64,000 nucleotides of DNA from Gemmatimonadota bacterium (GTDB taxonomy: Bacteria > Gemmatimonadota > Gemmatimonadetes > Gemmatimonadales > GWC2-71-9): NCBI GenBank assembly GCA_016874005.1, contig VGVQ01000002.1, positions 1-64,000 of the forward strand, given 5' to 3'. Positions 8,998 to 18,335 of the stretch are shown one piece after another; position 1 is the stretch's first letter, and each line of letters opens with the position of its first letter. The notes under the pieces are model-generated. The model worked only from the letters and a program-made list of their open reading frames with translations. It searched no databases and had not been told where the DNA came from. The translations under genes were made by a program, and so were the position numbers.

Positions 8998-9729
8998 ATG
9001 ACGAACGCCGCCGCCACGCGGGGAGCGTGGCTGTTCCGTTATCGCAGCTGGATTCCGCCCATGGTACTCGGGGTGCTTCTCGCCGGGTTGTGGTCGGCCA
9101 GGGCTGTTCCCTCCGCGGGGCTGCCACGAATTCCCTTGTTGCTGGGCGTCGGCCTCGCGGCGGTCGGTCTCCTGGTTCGGGGCTACGCCATTGGCACTGC
9201 CGCCCCGGGCACCTCCGGCCGCAACACCCGCCGCCAGGTGGCAGATCACCTCAACACCACCGGCCCCTACTCCATCGTCCGCCATCCGGTGTACCTTGGA
9301 AACCTGTTGACCTGGCTCGGCCTGGCGGTGTCGACCGGGGTCTGGTGGGCGGTGGTGCTGACGGGCGCGGCTTTTGCCGGCTTTTATCGCGACATCGTGG
9401 TGCATGAAGAGCGGTTCCTGGCGGGTAGGTTCGGAGCGAGCTACGGCCAGTGGGCCGCTCGAACGCCGCGGTGGGTTCCCGGTTGGCGTGGTTGGGTTCC
9501 GCCGGCCTGGCCGTTCGCCTGCAGGATCGCCCTGCGGCAGGAGTACTATGGCTGGTTCACGGTGACGTTCTTCTTCGTCGTCCTCGAGATGGCCGCCCGG
9601 GTCATCCACGAGGTCCGGCCGCTGCTCGCGCCGGGGTGGATAGCCGTGTTCGTCGCGGTCGCCCTCGGGGCTGCCGTGCTCCGTTATCTCCAGCGCCGCA
9701 CCACCGTCCTCGACCTTCCTGGCCGATGA
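8998..9729 (+). CDS. Isoprenylcysteine-carboxyl-methyltransferase-like membrane protein
   Basis: A 243-residue integral membrane protein with about five or six helices. The signature NTTGPYSIVRHPVYLGN, then a downstream EERFL stretch, matches the ICMT/PEMT family (PF04191/PF04140) of SAM-dependent membrane methyltransferases. Bacterial members methylate lipids or isoprenoid-like acceptors, and the acceptor here is unknown. The ATG at 8998 lacks a clear ribosome site. Its stop TGA overlaps the ATG of the PAP2 phosphatase (ATGA at 9726-9729), so the two are coupled, which hints at a joint role in lipid head-group or polyprenyl-phosphate metabolism (inference). Confidence 0.85.
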   Translation: MTNAAATRGAWLFRYRSWIPPMVLGVLLAGLWSARAVPSAGLPRIPLLLGVGLAAVGLLVRGYAIGTAAPGTSGRNTRRQVADHLNTTGPYSIVRHPVYLGNLLTWLGLAVSTGVWWAVVLTGAAFAGFYRDIVVHEERFLAGRFGASYGQWAARTPRWVPGWRGWVPPAWPFACRIALRQEYYGWFTVTFFFVVLEMAARVIHEVRPLLAPGWIAVFVAVALGAAVLRYLQRRTTVLDLPGR

Positions 9730-10490
9730 CCAGACTGCCCGCCACGGCGGCCCGGCTGCCGCTCTTCATCGCGTCGCTGTTGCTGGTATCGCGGACCCCC
9801 GACCTGGCATCGCAGACCGCCGCCGCACCAGCCGATTCCCAGTTTGTCCTCCAACCGCGTGTCTTTCCCAAGCCGCTGGTGTCCAAGCAGGACGCCCTGA
9901 TTTGGGGGGCCGCGTTGGCCGCCGCGGCGGTGGCGGACCTTGCCGTTCGCGACTTCGCCCAGGGCCAGCGGAGCGCGTTTACCAACGACGCCGCTTCGGT
10001 GGGCAATTCGTTAGGCACGGCCTACGTCTGGGCCCCTGCCCTGGTGGGCACCTGGCTGGTTGGCGTGGCGGCCGGCGAATCGAAGCTGGCGAAAGCCGCG
10101 GCTTGGGCCGCCGCCTCGGGGACGGTGAGCGGGGGCATCACGGCCCTCGCCAAAGCCACCTTCGGCCGGAAACGTCCGCCCGCGGGTGATGCCACCTCGT
10201 TCGACCCCTTCAGCGGAAACAGCTCGTTTCCCTCGGGCCACACCTCCTTCGCTTTCGCGATCGCGTCGAGCCTGGCTCACGCGACCAAGGACGGCTGGTC
10301 GGATGTCGGGCTGTACGCCCTCGCTGGGTTCACCGGGTGGAGCCGAATCAACCATGATCGACATTGGGTGTCTGACGTTGTCGCCGGGGCGGCCTTGGGC
10401 TTCCTGGTGGGGCGCCAATTGACCCTGGGACGGCTTCGAGCCCGACCGATCGTGGCTCCCAATGGCGCCGGCATCGCGCTGACCTTCTGA
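9726..10490 (+). CDS. PAP2-family phosphatase, exported
   Basis: A 254-residue protein of the phosphatidic-acid phosphatase type 2 family. The three catalytic blocks are present: K-x6-RP as KATFGRKRP, PSGH at 169-172, and SR-x5-H-x3-D as SRINHDRHWVSD. The first histidine is the proton donor and the last is the phosphorylated nucleophile in this family. An N-terminal hydrophobic signal is followed by membrane helices. Likely substrates are lipid phosphates such as undecaprenyl diphosphate or phosphatidate. The start overlaps the stop of the ICMT-like gene by 4 bp. The gene ends 3 bp before the convergent DinB gene. Confidence 0.9.
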   Translation: MTRLPATAARLPLFIASLLLVSRTPDLASQTAAAPADSQFVLQPRVFPKPLVSKQDALIWGAALAAAAVADLAVRDFAQGQRSAFTNDAASVGNSLGTAYVWAPALVGTWLVGVAAGESKLAKAAAWAAASGTVSGGITALAKATFGRKRPPAGDATSFDPFSGNSSFPSGHTSFAFAIASSLAHATKDGWSDVGLYALAGFTGWSRINHDRHWVSDVVAGAALGFLVGRQLTLGRLRARPIVAPNGAGIALTF

Positions 10491-10493
10491 TCC

Positions 10494-11015
10494 TCATTGC
10501 GCCCGTCGCGCGAAGAGGAACCTGGCGTAGCCGATTTCGGCGGCATTCTTGGTCAGTTCCACGTTGACCCAGGCAACCACGTCGGCAAACGGCCGGCCGC
10601 GAAATGGCCACCGGGTCCGCTCATTCGAGGCGAGGTCGTCCGCCGCCAGCCCGGCCACCTCGGCGCGCCACCGGTCATGGAGCCCCCGAATCCACTGGCG
10701 CACCCCACCCGCGGACCCCGGCCAACGGACCTCGTCTTTGGTTAGGGTCCCGCCGCCGAAGCCATGATCGAGCGCCATCGACCACCAGAAACCGATGTGC
10801 CAGGTGGTCCACCCGATACTCGGGGGGCCGAGGTCGTAGCCCTCGTGGTCGGGCCACCCGGCGGCCCACTCCCCGTTGGGCATCGCGATGAGATGGAGCC
10901 CTCGATCCGCTGGCCGCCAGAGGCACTCTTCGTCGGTTAGCGTCTCGAGGTGGTACCAGGCGAGGCCCCAGGCGGTTTCGAGTTGTCTCGCCAAAGTGGT
11001 TGCCACATCGCTCAT
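10494..11015 (-). CDS. DinB-superfamily protein
   Basis: A 173-residue four-helix protein of the DinB/MST superfamily. Histidines in WYHLET near the start, in WTTWHIGFWW and at the following ALDHGF fit the usual three-histidine metal site. These proteins are metal-dependent, and some act as thiol S-transferases; most are uncharacterised. AAGGAG lies 8 bp before the ATG at 11015. It is the last gene of a minus-strand run after DUF4199 and a VOC protein, 88 bp downstream of the latter. Confidence 0.8.
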   Translation of the reverse strand: MSDVATTLARQLETAWGLAWYHLETLTDEECLWRPADRGLHLIAMPNGEWAAGWPDHEGYDLGPPSIGWTTWHIGFWWSMALDHGFGGGTLTKDEVRWPGSAGGVRQWIRGLHDRWRAEVAGLAADDLASNERTRWPFRGRPFADVVAWVNVELTKNAAEIGYARFLFARRAQ

Positions 11016-11087
11016 TCGCTCCGCTCCTTGGGCTTCGCGACCCGGCTGCCGGGTCGGTCCGGGCCAACGCCCCGCGGCTCTCGGGTA

Positions 11088-11111
11088 AAGGTCAGCGATA
11101 AGGTCAGCGAT
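11088..11111. repeat. Perfect 12-bp tandem duplication (AAGGTCAGCGAT x2)
   Basis: AAGGTCAGCGAT at 11088-11099 is repeated exactly at 11100-11111. The second copy contains the stop codon of the VOC gene, and the first copy supplies a second in-frame TGA four codons later. This looks like a recent slippage duplication with no effect on the protein. Confidence 0.8.
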
Positions 11112-11472
11112 GCTGATCGAACAAGACCGGATTGCCGTCGGGGTCCACCACCACGAAACTCGCCGGACCGGTCGTGGCCTCGTCGGCCTCGCTGGAGAAG
11201 GTCAGCCCCTTGGCTCGGAGTTGCCGCTGGAGTTCCCGGACATCGGTGAAGCTGGCGAGCGGCTGGGCGCTCTGGTCCCACCCCGGGTTGAAGGTGAGGA
11301 TATTCTTGTCGAACATCCCCTGGAACAGGCCGATGACGGTCGTCCCGTTTATGAGAATCGCCCACGCCTTGCCATCCCCGCCGGTCATCGCGAAGCCGAG
11401 TTTCTCGTAGAAGCTCTTGGACGCTTGGAGGTCCTTGACTGCCAAGCTGATCGAGAATGCCCCGAGTTGCAT
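11104..11472 (-). CDS. VOC-family (glyoxalase/bleomycin-resistance-like) protein
   Basis: A 122-residue single-unit vicinal-oxygen-chelate protein. The opening strand ([20 protein letters not shown]) and the closing [16 protein letters not shown] are characteristic. The usual first metal ligand (H near residue 5-10) is replaced by a hydrophobic position, so metal binding is doubtful. Two ATGs exist. 11478 overlaps the DUF4199 stop as ATGA, but its AAGGAG is only 1 bp away. 11472 has the same AAGGAG 7 bp upstream and is preferred. Coupling to the DUF4199 gene is clear either way. Confidence 0.85.
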   Translation of the reverse strand: MQLGAFSISLAVKDLQASKSFYEKLGFAMTGGDGKAWAILINGTTVIGLFQGMFDKNILTFNPGWDQSAQPLASFTDVRELQRQLRAKGLTFSSEADEATTGPASFVVVDPDGNPVLFDQHR

Positions 11473-11474
11473 GG

Positions 11475-12020
11475 TCATGCTCCTTGAATGGTCGAAGAAA
11501 TGGCTTGCCCGACGAGGGCGGCTTTCCGGCGCCGGAGCACTCCGGCGGTGAACAGGCTCATGACTAGTCCAACCGGCAGCGGCTCGAGAAAAGTCATCGC
11601 GGAGCGGAACACCGGGTTCTGGTACCTCTGCTGGAACACCGCCATCTCGTGACGTTTCCTGGCCAGCTCGGCATCGGTGGCGCCGTCCGCCCTGGCTTGC
11701 TCGATGACGTGTTCCGCGTACTGCTTGCCGAAATCCGGCCACACCGCCGTGTACAGTACGTTCCATGTGGCCACGTAGAAGATCGAGGCGAGGCCCACCA
11801 TCGCCACGCTCATGCCGAAGGAGATCTCGCCTTGGCCAACCCGGTCGCGGTAGGACTTGACCCCGAAAAAGACCATCAAGAACGCGGCGACCATCGAGGT
11901 ATAGCCAAGGACCTCGGCGGAACCGAACCCGACTCGGTCCGCCACCCCCGTACTGAGGACCATCAGACCCGACAGGATCAATCCCGCGATCACGCCGAAC
12001 GTCACCACCGTCTTCCGCAT
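11475..12020 (-). CDS. DUF4199-family membrane protein
   Basis: A 181-residue protein with three N-terminal membrane helices, a cytoplasmic or periplasmic charged segment ([20 protein letters not shown]) and a fourth helix near the C-terminus. The layout and the motif [11 protein letters not shown] match DUF4199 proteins, common in Bacteroidota and Gemmatimonadota and of unknown function. GGAG lies 6 bp before the ATG at 12020. It is followed with overlap by the VOC gene. Its 5' leader is the sequence into which the upstream isoprenoid-enzyme fragment reads. Confidence 0.8.
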   Translation of the reverse strand: MRKTVVTFGVIAGLILSGLMVLSTGVADRVGFGSAEVLGYTSMVAAFLMVFFGVKSYRDRVGQGEISFGMSVAMVGLASIFYVATWNVLYTAVWPDFGKQYAEHVIEQARADGATDAELARKRHEMAVFQQRYQNPVFRSAMTFLEPLPVGLVMSLFTAGVLRRRKAALVGQAISSTIQGA

Positions 12021-12079
12021 CTCGAACTCCGAATCGGTTGAAGATGGCGCAAGAATAGGGTCGGCGCGCCCGGCGCGCG

Positions 12080-12762
12080 TGGAGATTGCCGCGTCCCTGT
12101 TGGATATCGTCTCGCCAATCGGTGTAGTCGTCGAGCAGCTGCTCGATCCGGCAGAGCCGCGCCACCAGACCCCGCCATGACTCGAACAGCTCGGGCCGCT
12201 CGGCATGGAAGCAGACCGCGGCGATCGGGATCAGAACGGGTTCGATCCGGCGGACGGCCCGATCGGCGAAGCTCTCGAGGTCCCCGACCGCCGGCGCGAA
12301 CCGGTCGGCGGCGGCGTCCGTGGCCCGCATCCAGTAGCGGCGATAGATCGCCCAGAACGGCGCCGCCGGGCCGAAATAGTCCAGGTACGGCGTCAGGCAC
12401 TCGCTGTGGAGCAGGGCGGTGGCGGGGATCAGTGACAGATCGGCTGTGCTTCCGTCCACGAGATCGTCCACCAACCGGACGAAGTAGTAGGCGCTCATGG
12501 TACTATACACCACCGCCCCGTGAAACCGGGTCTCGCCGCGGGACCCCGCCGCGCCGGCCGCCCACCAGGGCAGCAAGAGCATCGGGAAGCGGCGGGGGTG
12601 GGTGAAGTAGTCCGCCAGGGTTCCGGTCGGGGAAAGCGACTCGAGCCAGGGCAGCAGCGCGGTCCCGAGCGACGGCGTCTCGCGGCGGATCGTGTCCACC
12701 AATCGATCGGCCGCCCGGTGGATCAGGGCCGCGAGAGCCGGATCGTAAGGAGTGTTCGTCAA
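12080..12762 (-). pseudogene. Class 1 isoprenoid enzyme-like gene, truncated, without its own stop
   Basis: About 225 residues of an all-alpha class 1 isoprenoid biosynthesis-type protein are readable. An aspartate-rich motif ([10 protein letters not shown]) lies near residue 100 and a second acidic motif ([12 protein letters not shown]) near residue 215, consistent with prenyl-diphosphate/Mg binding. After QQGRGNL the similarity ends. The frame then runs without a stop through the leader and all of the DUF4199 gene in another frame, and only terminates at the stop of the VOC gene at 11104. The C-terminal helices expected after the second acidic motif are absent. The start is also uncertain: TTG at 12762 or GTG at 12699, with no ATG. 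I read it as a gene cut by a deletion, but a short active form cannot be excluded. Confidence 0.55.
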
Positions 12763-13547
12763 TGTCGACCCCGCGCGCCACGCTCGGCGAGTTGGAGCGG
12801 TTGATGATCCAGGCCGCGGCCTGGGCGGCCGAGGCCGATCGGCTGCTGGAACGGGCCGGTGTCGGCCCCGGCTGGGCCATCGCCGACTTGGGCTGCGGCC
12901 CGGCTGGCATCCTGGCCGAGGCATCCCGGCGGGTCGGGCCGGCGGGCCAGGTGGTCGGGGTCGAAGCGGCACCGGACCGCGCCATCGCGGCTAGGCTCGG
13001 CGCGGCGGCGGCCGGCCTGCCTAACGTCATCGTCCGGATTGGCGACGCGGCCCGGACCGAACTCCCGGCCGGCTCCTTCGATCTGGCCCACGCCCGGTTT
13101 CTCACCCAGGAGGTCGACTGCGACCAGCTCCTCACGGAGATGGTCCGTCTGGTGCGCCCCGGCGGCCTGATCGCGCTGGAGGAGCCCGGCGACCTCCCCT
13201 GGGAAATCGACCCGGAGCCCGCTGGCTACCGCCGGATCGAACCGCTGGTTCGGGCCCGGTTTCTGGCCCGGCCCACCGCCGCCGGCAGCGCCTTGGTGGC
13301 GCGGTGCCGGCGAGATCTGTCCGTCCTCGACGCCCGAGAAGTCCGCCTCGAGTTGGCGGGAGGCGATCAATACGCCGCCACCCCCCGCCACGCCCTGGCC
13401 GCCGCGGCCCCCGCTCTGCTGGCGGCCGGTTCCGCCGATGCCGCCACCCTCCGACGAGCCGATCGCGCCCTCCGCGCGGCCGCCCGGGATCGGGCCGTTC
13501 GCCACCGGAGCTTCTCGGTCGTCCAGATCCTGGCCCGGGCGGCCTAA
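12762..13547 (+). CDS. Class I SAM-dependent methyltransferase
   Basis: A 261-residue cytoplasmic methyltransferase. Motif I is [11 protein letters not shown] (residues 40-50), followed by an acidic residue at the end of strand 2 (GVEAAP). A post-motif [20 protein letters not shown] and the LVRPGG loop complete a UbiE/Methyltransf_11-type Rossmann fold. The substrate is unknown. AAGGAG at 12747-12752 lies 9 bp before the ATG, inside the 5' end of the divergent isoprenoid-enzyme fragment, so the two genes' starts overlap. The stop TAA shares CTAA with the stop of the convergent kinase gene. Confidence 0.85.
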   Translation: MSTPRATLGELERLMIQAAAWAAEADRLLERAGVGPGWAIADLGCGPAGILAEASRRVGPAGQVVGVEAAPDRAIAARLGAAAAGLPNVIVRIGDAARTELPAGSFDLAHARFLTQEVDCDQLLTEMVRLVRPGGLIALEEPGDLPWEIDPEPAGYRRIEPLVRARFLARPTAAGSALVARCRRDLSVLDAREVRLELAGGDQYAATPRHALAAAAPALLAAGSADAATLRRADRALRAAARDRAVRHRSFSVVQILARAA

Positions 13548-15990
13548 CGAGGAAACCCGAACCGGTCCAGCATCGCCCGGAATTTGGGGTCCCGCCGAAA
13601 CTCCCGGAAGAACGGCACGATCATCACCCCGGTGGCGATGGGGCCGTCCTCCCGCACCACCCGCCCCAGCAAGGCGATGGTCCGGTCGAGGTCGCCCACC
13701 GCCGCGGTGGCGTAGCTCTGGATCGTGGGCGGCAGCGCGGCCAGCCGCGCCTCCGACTGCGCCACCAGCCGCCGTGCCTCGGGACGGTAGCCTGGCTCGA
13801 CGTAGGCCCGCATCCACGACCGAGTCAGGGCGGTGGTGTCGCCTAACTGAGCCATGATCCTGACCGCGTCCTGGTACTCGCCGAGCGCGAGATGGGACAT
13901 GGCCGACCCGTACAGCGCGTAGCCCATCAGCAGCTGGCGCCCCGGATCGCCCGCCAGGCCGCCCGAGGACGCCAGCAGTGCCATGGTCCGGGCCGACTGG
14001 GCAATCGCCTCGCGAGGCCGCTCGGCGGCCTGCAGCGCCATCGACAGCGCGTTGCTCGCCGCCGGCGAGACCGGATCCAGCTCCACCGCCCGCCGCGCCG
14101 CCGCGGTCGCCTCCCGCCCCCGCCCGACCAGGGCCAGCAACTCGGCCAACCACTGGTGGGCCGTCGCGTAGGAGGGATCGGGCGCGATGGCCCGGCGGAA
14201 CCGACCTTCCGCCGTCGCGATGTCCCAGTCGGAATAGAAAAGTACCTCGCCCAACGAGGCATGGGCTTCCGCCAGGGTGCTGTCGAGCGCCAAAGCCCGC
14301 TCGGCCGCCTGCTTGGCCCGAGCCCAAGCTACTTGCGGGGGCAGCGCGGCCACCCCGAACTGCTTGTACAACACATACGAATCGGACAGGCCGCTGTAGG
14401 CCCGCGCGAAGGTGCTGTCGATCCGAAGCGCCGCCTCGAACCGCTCGACCGCAGCGACCAGGTCGGCGGGGGTTCGCCGCCGCCACAGGCTGCGACCGAC
14501 CGAGTACTCCCGGTAGGCGTCAGCGCTGACCGACGCCGGCCGGCCCAACGCTCCCCGCTCGACCGATCCCAGCCGCACCGGGAGGGCCTCAGCAACCCGT
14601 TGCGCCACCTCGGACTGGAGCGTGAATACGTCGGACACCGCCCCGGTGAACTCGGCGTCCCCGATCGAGAGCCCGTCCGAGACCCGAATCAGCGAGGTCA
14701 GGACCCGGACCTGCCGGCTGCCACGCTCTTCGTGCCAGCGGATCGTACCGGTCACCAGGTAGTCGCAATTGAGCTCCCGGCCGACATCCGCGACGGTCCG
14801 ACCCCCAGCCAGCGAGATCGTGTTGTTGCGGGCGACCACCGCGAGGTCGCGGAGCTTGGCGAGCCGGAAGGTGATCTCCTCGGTCAGTCCTTCGGCGAAA
14901 AGCTCAGCGTCCTCGAGGCCGAGGCTGCGGAGGGGCAGCACCGCCACTCGAGTGGGCCCGGTGGCCCCGGACCGCGTTGTGGCGAGCCACGCGGCGCCAA
15001 CCGCGACCGCCGCAACCGCTCCCGCGGCAGCCCACACCAGCCACCGGCGGCGAGCCGGCGACGACGCGGACCGGCTTCCGGTGGAGCGGCCGGTGGTCAC
15101 CGAACGAGCCGGCGCCGGCCCGAGTCGCCGAATCCGGTCGAGCTCTGCCGCGAAGGCCCCGGCGGAAGGGAACCGATCCACCGGGTCCTTCGCCAACGCG
15201 GTCGCCAAGGCGGCCTCGAGCTCGTCCCGCACCGTGGCCCGCCCGCTCTGAGCCGGCGGGACGGGGTCCATGGCGTGACGGGCCATCAGCTCCCGGGCGG
15301 TTTGCCCCATGAATGGCGGGTGGCCTACCACCATCTCATAGAGGACGCAGCCGAGACTATAGGTGTCGCTCCGGCCGTCGAGCTCGCGGTCGCCGGTGGC
15401 CTGCTCCGGGCTCATGTATGACGGGGTCCCGAAGATCATTCCGGTCGCGGTCAGGTTGTCGATCCCCTGGTCGAGCATCCGGGCAATCCCGAAGTCCGCG
15501 ACCATGGCCTGGCTGCCGGAGAGGAGGATGTTCTCGGGCTTGATGTCCCGGTGAACCAGGCCACGGTCGTGGGCGTGCTGGAGGGCTTCGGCAACATCGT
15601 GGGCGAGCCGAAGGGCGTCGTCGATCGGCAGTTGGCCTTCTCGGTCGAGCCGATCTCGCAGCGACTCGCCCTAGACGTAAGGCATTACATAGTACTGCAG
15701 TCCGGCCTCAGCCCCAGAGTCCAGCAAGGTCACGATGTGGGGATGTTGCAACCGCCCAGCGATGGTGATCTCTCGCTGGAATCGCTCGCCCATGGCCGCC
15801 CACACTGGCCAGGTCCGGATTCACCACCTTGATCGCCACCGACCGACTGTGCCGGAAGTCCCGAGCCAGGAAGACGGTAGCCATGCCGCCTCGGCCCAAC
15901 TCCCGCTCGACGCGGTAGCGGTCACCAACGGCTTGTTGCAGGCGATCGATCAGGGCCGGTTCTACCTTGGAGGTGACGCGGAAATGTAGC
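13544..15990 (-). pseudogene. Ser/Thr protein kinase-TPR gene, broken by a frameshift and a nonsense codon
   Basis: The reading covers a complete PknB-type kinase, a single membrane helix (about 15000-15060) and a C-terminal TPR sensor half, but in three pieces. The ATP-binding part (GRGGMATVFLA and the VAIKV lysine) is in one frame to about 15800. From there MGERFQREITIAG continues in another frame, consistent with one extra base in the CCC run at 15799-15801. In that frame a TAG at 15671-15673 replaces the glutamate expected in YVEGESL. HRDIKPEN, DFG and the APE-like segment follow intact, and the frame is open to 13544. The first ATG after the nonsense codon is 15505, inside the DFG loop. 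No ATG, GTG or TTG is seen upstream of the glycine loop. The TPR half is undamaged. Sequencing error cannot be excluded for the frameshift. Confidence 0.85.
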
Positions 15991-16075
15991 GCCAGGCCAC
16001 CGGTCTCGGGACAAGCCCCTCCCCCGCCGCGGCTGCCCGCGGTATCCTAGGCGGGTCCCTTCGAGGTGGTCCTCC

Positions 16076-18334
16076 GTGCGTCGTCTCCTGGCAGTCGCGG
16101 CCCTTCACTGCCTGCTCCCGGCCGCCGCCGCGCAGCCGGTTCGATACGACGTCTACTCGAACGGCATCCGAATCGCCGAGCTCACGACGGGACCGACCTT
16201 CGGGATCCGAAAGCTCGACGTCCGAACCAACGGGTGGGGGCCCCGCCGCGCTTCTACCGCCCGTTCGGCCGCCACCGACACCGCGTTCGCGTTGTGGGGC
16301 AGCGCCAGGGACCTGGTGGGTCACCTCGGGTCGTTCGCGACCGTGCCGTGGAGCCGGCTCCAGTTGGTGGGTTGGCCCGACCAGGCGACCCTCTACCAGC
16401 GCCACGGCGACATCTCGGCTATGGTGCGGGGCCGTACCGTGAGGGCGGCGCGCTGGGTCGAGCGAGATGCCACCCGTCCCCTCGACCTGGTCATCGGCCC
16501 CGACGACGCGCTCCTGGCCGCGATCGACGTCTCCGGCGAATTAGTGGTCGTTCGGCCCGGCTACGAGGGGTTCACCAACGTGGCTCGGTGGCGCGATCCG
16601 GCCCGGGTCTCCCAGGCCCGTTTCGGCTACCGATCGTTGGGAAAGATCATGGTCCCGATGCGAGATGGGGTCAGGCTCGCCACCCTGGTCTACCTCCCGG
16701 ACGGCCCCGGCGTGGAGGGACCGTTCCCGGTGGTGTTCATCCGGACCCCGTACGGCATTGGCGACCTGATCGACCGAGGATATCAGTACCCGGCGCGCGG
16801 CTACGCGCTGGTCGTACAGGCCACTCGAGGCACCTCGTTCGCGGATCCGGCGCACCGATCGGAAGGCGACTGGTACCCGGTCATCCACGAGCCCGATGAC
16901 GGGGCCGACGCCCTCGATTGGCTCGGCAAGCAACCGTGGTCCGCCGGCAAGGTCTGCATGCAGGGCGGCTCCTATGTCGGCTACACCCAATGGGCTGCCG
17001 CCATGGCCCGCAATCCCACCCTCAAGTGCCTGATTCCGGAAAGCTCGATGGGAACGGCCTTCTCGGACCAGCCCTACATGGGGGGCAGCTTCGTCGAAGG
17101 GATCGCGTTCTACAGCTTCTGGATGCTGGAGCAGCGGCTCTTGCCGAACCGGACCTGGAACGAGGTCCTTCATCACCGCCCCCTGATCGACATCGATCGG
17201 TTTGGGCTCGGCAAGGAGCTGCCCCAGTGGAACACGCTGTTGGGGAACCTCACCAACAACGACTACTGGAAGCGTCAGGACTGGTATCGAGGGACCCATC
17301 CCCGAGCGTTCTCCGCGTTGCAGATCAGCGGATGGTGGGACGACGACTTTCCCGGGACCGAGAGCAATTGGGCCCTGATGGACAAGTACGGCCAGGGCGC
17401 CCAGCGGTTGCTGATCGGCCCCTGGCGTCACGGCTACAACCTCGACCGGCAGCTCAACGGCTATTCGTTCGGGGCCGACGCCCTTCGAGACGACATCGCC
17501 CTCCAGAAACAGATGTGGTATGACTACATCCTGAAGGGCCTCGCCAATGGCGCCGACCAGCCCCGGGCGACGTACTTCGTGTTAGGCAGCAACGAGTGGC
17601 GCGAGGCTTCCGCTTGGCCGCCGGCGGAAGCCCGGGCCGAGAAGTGGTATCTCCACAGTGACGGCCAGGCCGCCCGACTCCCGACCGTTGGGGCGCTGGC
17701 GCAAGCGCCGCCCTCGGGCGACCAGCCGGCCGATCGGTATCGTTACGACCCGGCCAACCCGCCCCCGAACTGGATGAGCTTCGATCAGATGCTCCGCTGG
17801 GAGGACGTCCAGAGCTACCCCTACGACATGAAGGACATCGAGGCGCGGCCCGACGTGGCCGTGTTCACCTCGGCGCCGCTGGAACGCGATCTCACCATCG
17901 CCGGAGAGTTGACCGCGGTGCTCTACGCCTCGACCGACGTCAAGGACACCGATTGGTGGGTCCACGTCTCCGACGTCGATCCCCGGGGTGGGTCGCACCG
18001 GATCACCCAGGGAATGATTCGGGCGCGGTTCCGCCACAACGACGACCCCCAGCACCACATCTTCGGCTCGAACTTCGAAACCGAACGGCTCTTGTCGGGA
18101 GATCCGGCCGAGGTGGTCCGCTACGAGTTTGGAATCCGCTCGATCGCGAACACCTTCAAGAAGGGCAATCGAATCCGGATCGCGATCATGAACGCGCTCG
18201 ACAACTACTCGTTCCCGAACTCCAACACGGGTGGCAACGAAGCCCTGGTGACCGAGACCGTGGTCGGCAACATGGCGATTCACCACTCGGACAGGTATCC
18301 GAGCCACGTGGTGCTGCCGGTGATGCCGCGCTGA
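16076..18334 (+). CDS. CocE/NonD-family secreted hydrolase (X-Pro dipeptidyl-peptidase-like)
   Basis: A 752-residue exported protein with a signal peptide ending at AAAQP. An N-terminal beta-domain of about 190 residues precedes an alpha/beta-hydrolase (PF02129) with the nucleophile Ser299 in GGSYVGY. After it comes the C-terminal jelly roll (PF08530), recognisable by TSAPLERDLTIAGELTA. The family includes cocaine esterase, glutaryl-7-ACA acylase and Xaa-Pro dipeptidyl-peptidases, so the bond cleaved is an ester or amide that cannot be specified. It starts with GTG; GAGGT lies 8 bp upstream, and TATCCT at 16043-16048 could be a -10 box. The stop is 1 bp from the stop of the convergent sulfatase gene. 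Confidence 0.88.
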   Translation: MRRLLAVAALHCLLPAAAAQPVRYDVYSNGIRIAELTTGPTFGIRKLDVRTNGWGPRRASTARSAATDTAFALWGSARDLVGHLGSFATVPWSRLQLVGWPDQATLYQRHGDISAMVRGRTVRAARWVERDATRPLDLVIGPDDALLAAIDVSGELVVVRPGYEGFTNVARWRDPARVSQARFGYRSLGKIMVPMRDGVRLATLVYLPDGPGVEGPFPVVFIRTPYGIGDLIDRGYQYPARGYALVVQATRGTSFADPAHRSEGDWYPVIHEPDDGADALDWLGKQPWSAGKVCMQGGSYVGYTQWAAAMARNPTLKCLIPESSMGTAFSDQPYMGGSFVEGIAFYSFWMLEQRLLPNRTWNEVLHHRPLIDIDRFGLGKELPQWNTLLGNLTNNDYWKRQDWYRGTHPRAFSALQISGWWDDDFPGTESNWALMDKYGQGAQRLLIGPWRHGYNLDRQLNGYSFGADALRDDIALQKQMWYDYILKGLANGADQPRATYFVLGSNEWREASAWPPAEARAEKWYLHSDGQAARLPTVGALAQAPPSGDQPADRYRYDPANPPPNWMSFDQMLRWEDVQSYPYDMKDIEARPDVAVFTSAPLERDLTIAGELTAVLYASTDVKDTDWWVHVSDVDPRGGSHRITQGMIRARFRHNDDPQHHIFGSNFETERLLSGDPAEVVRYEFGIRSIANTFKKGNRIRIAIMNALDNYSFPNSNTGGNEALVTETVVGNMAIHHSDRYPSHVVLPVMPR

Positions 18335-18335
18335 T

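Noticed and set aside
12002-12400. 132-codon minus-strand frame as the missing C-terminus of the isoprenoid enzyme
   Set aside because: It is Arg-rich shadow sequence with no helical pattern, and does not continue the motif after QQGRGNL.
13892-15421. 509-codon plus-strand frame opposite the kinase-TPR gene
   Set aside because: Arginine/proline/glutamine-rich with no hydrophobic core, and opposite a frame with clear TPR and kinase motifs.
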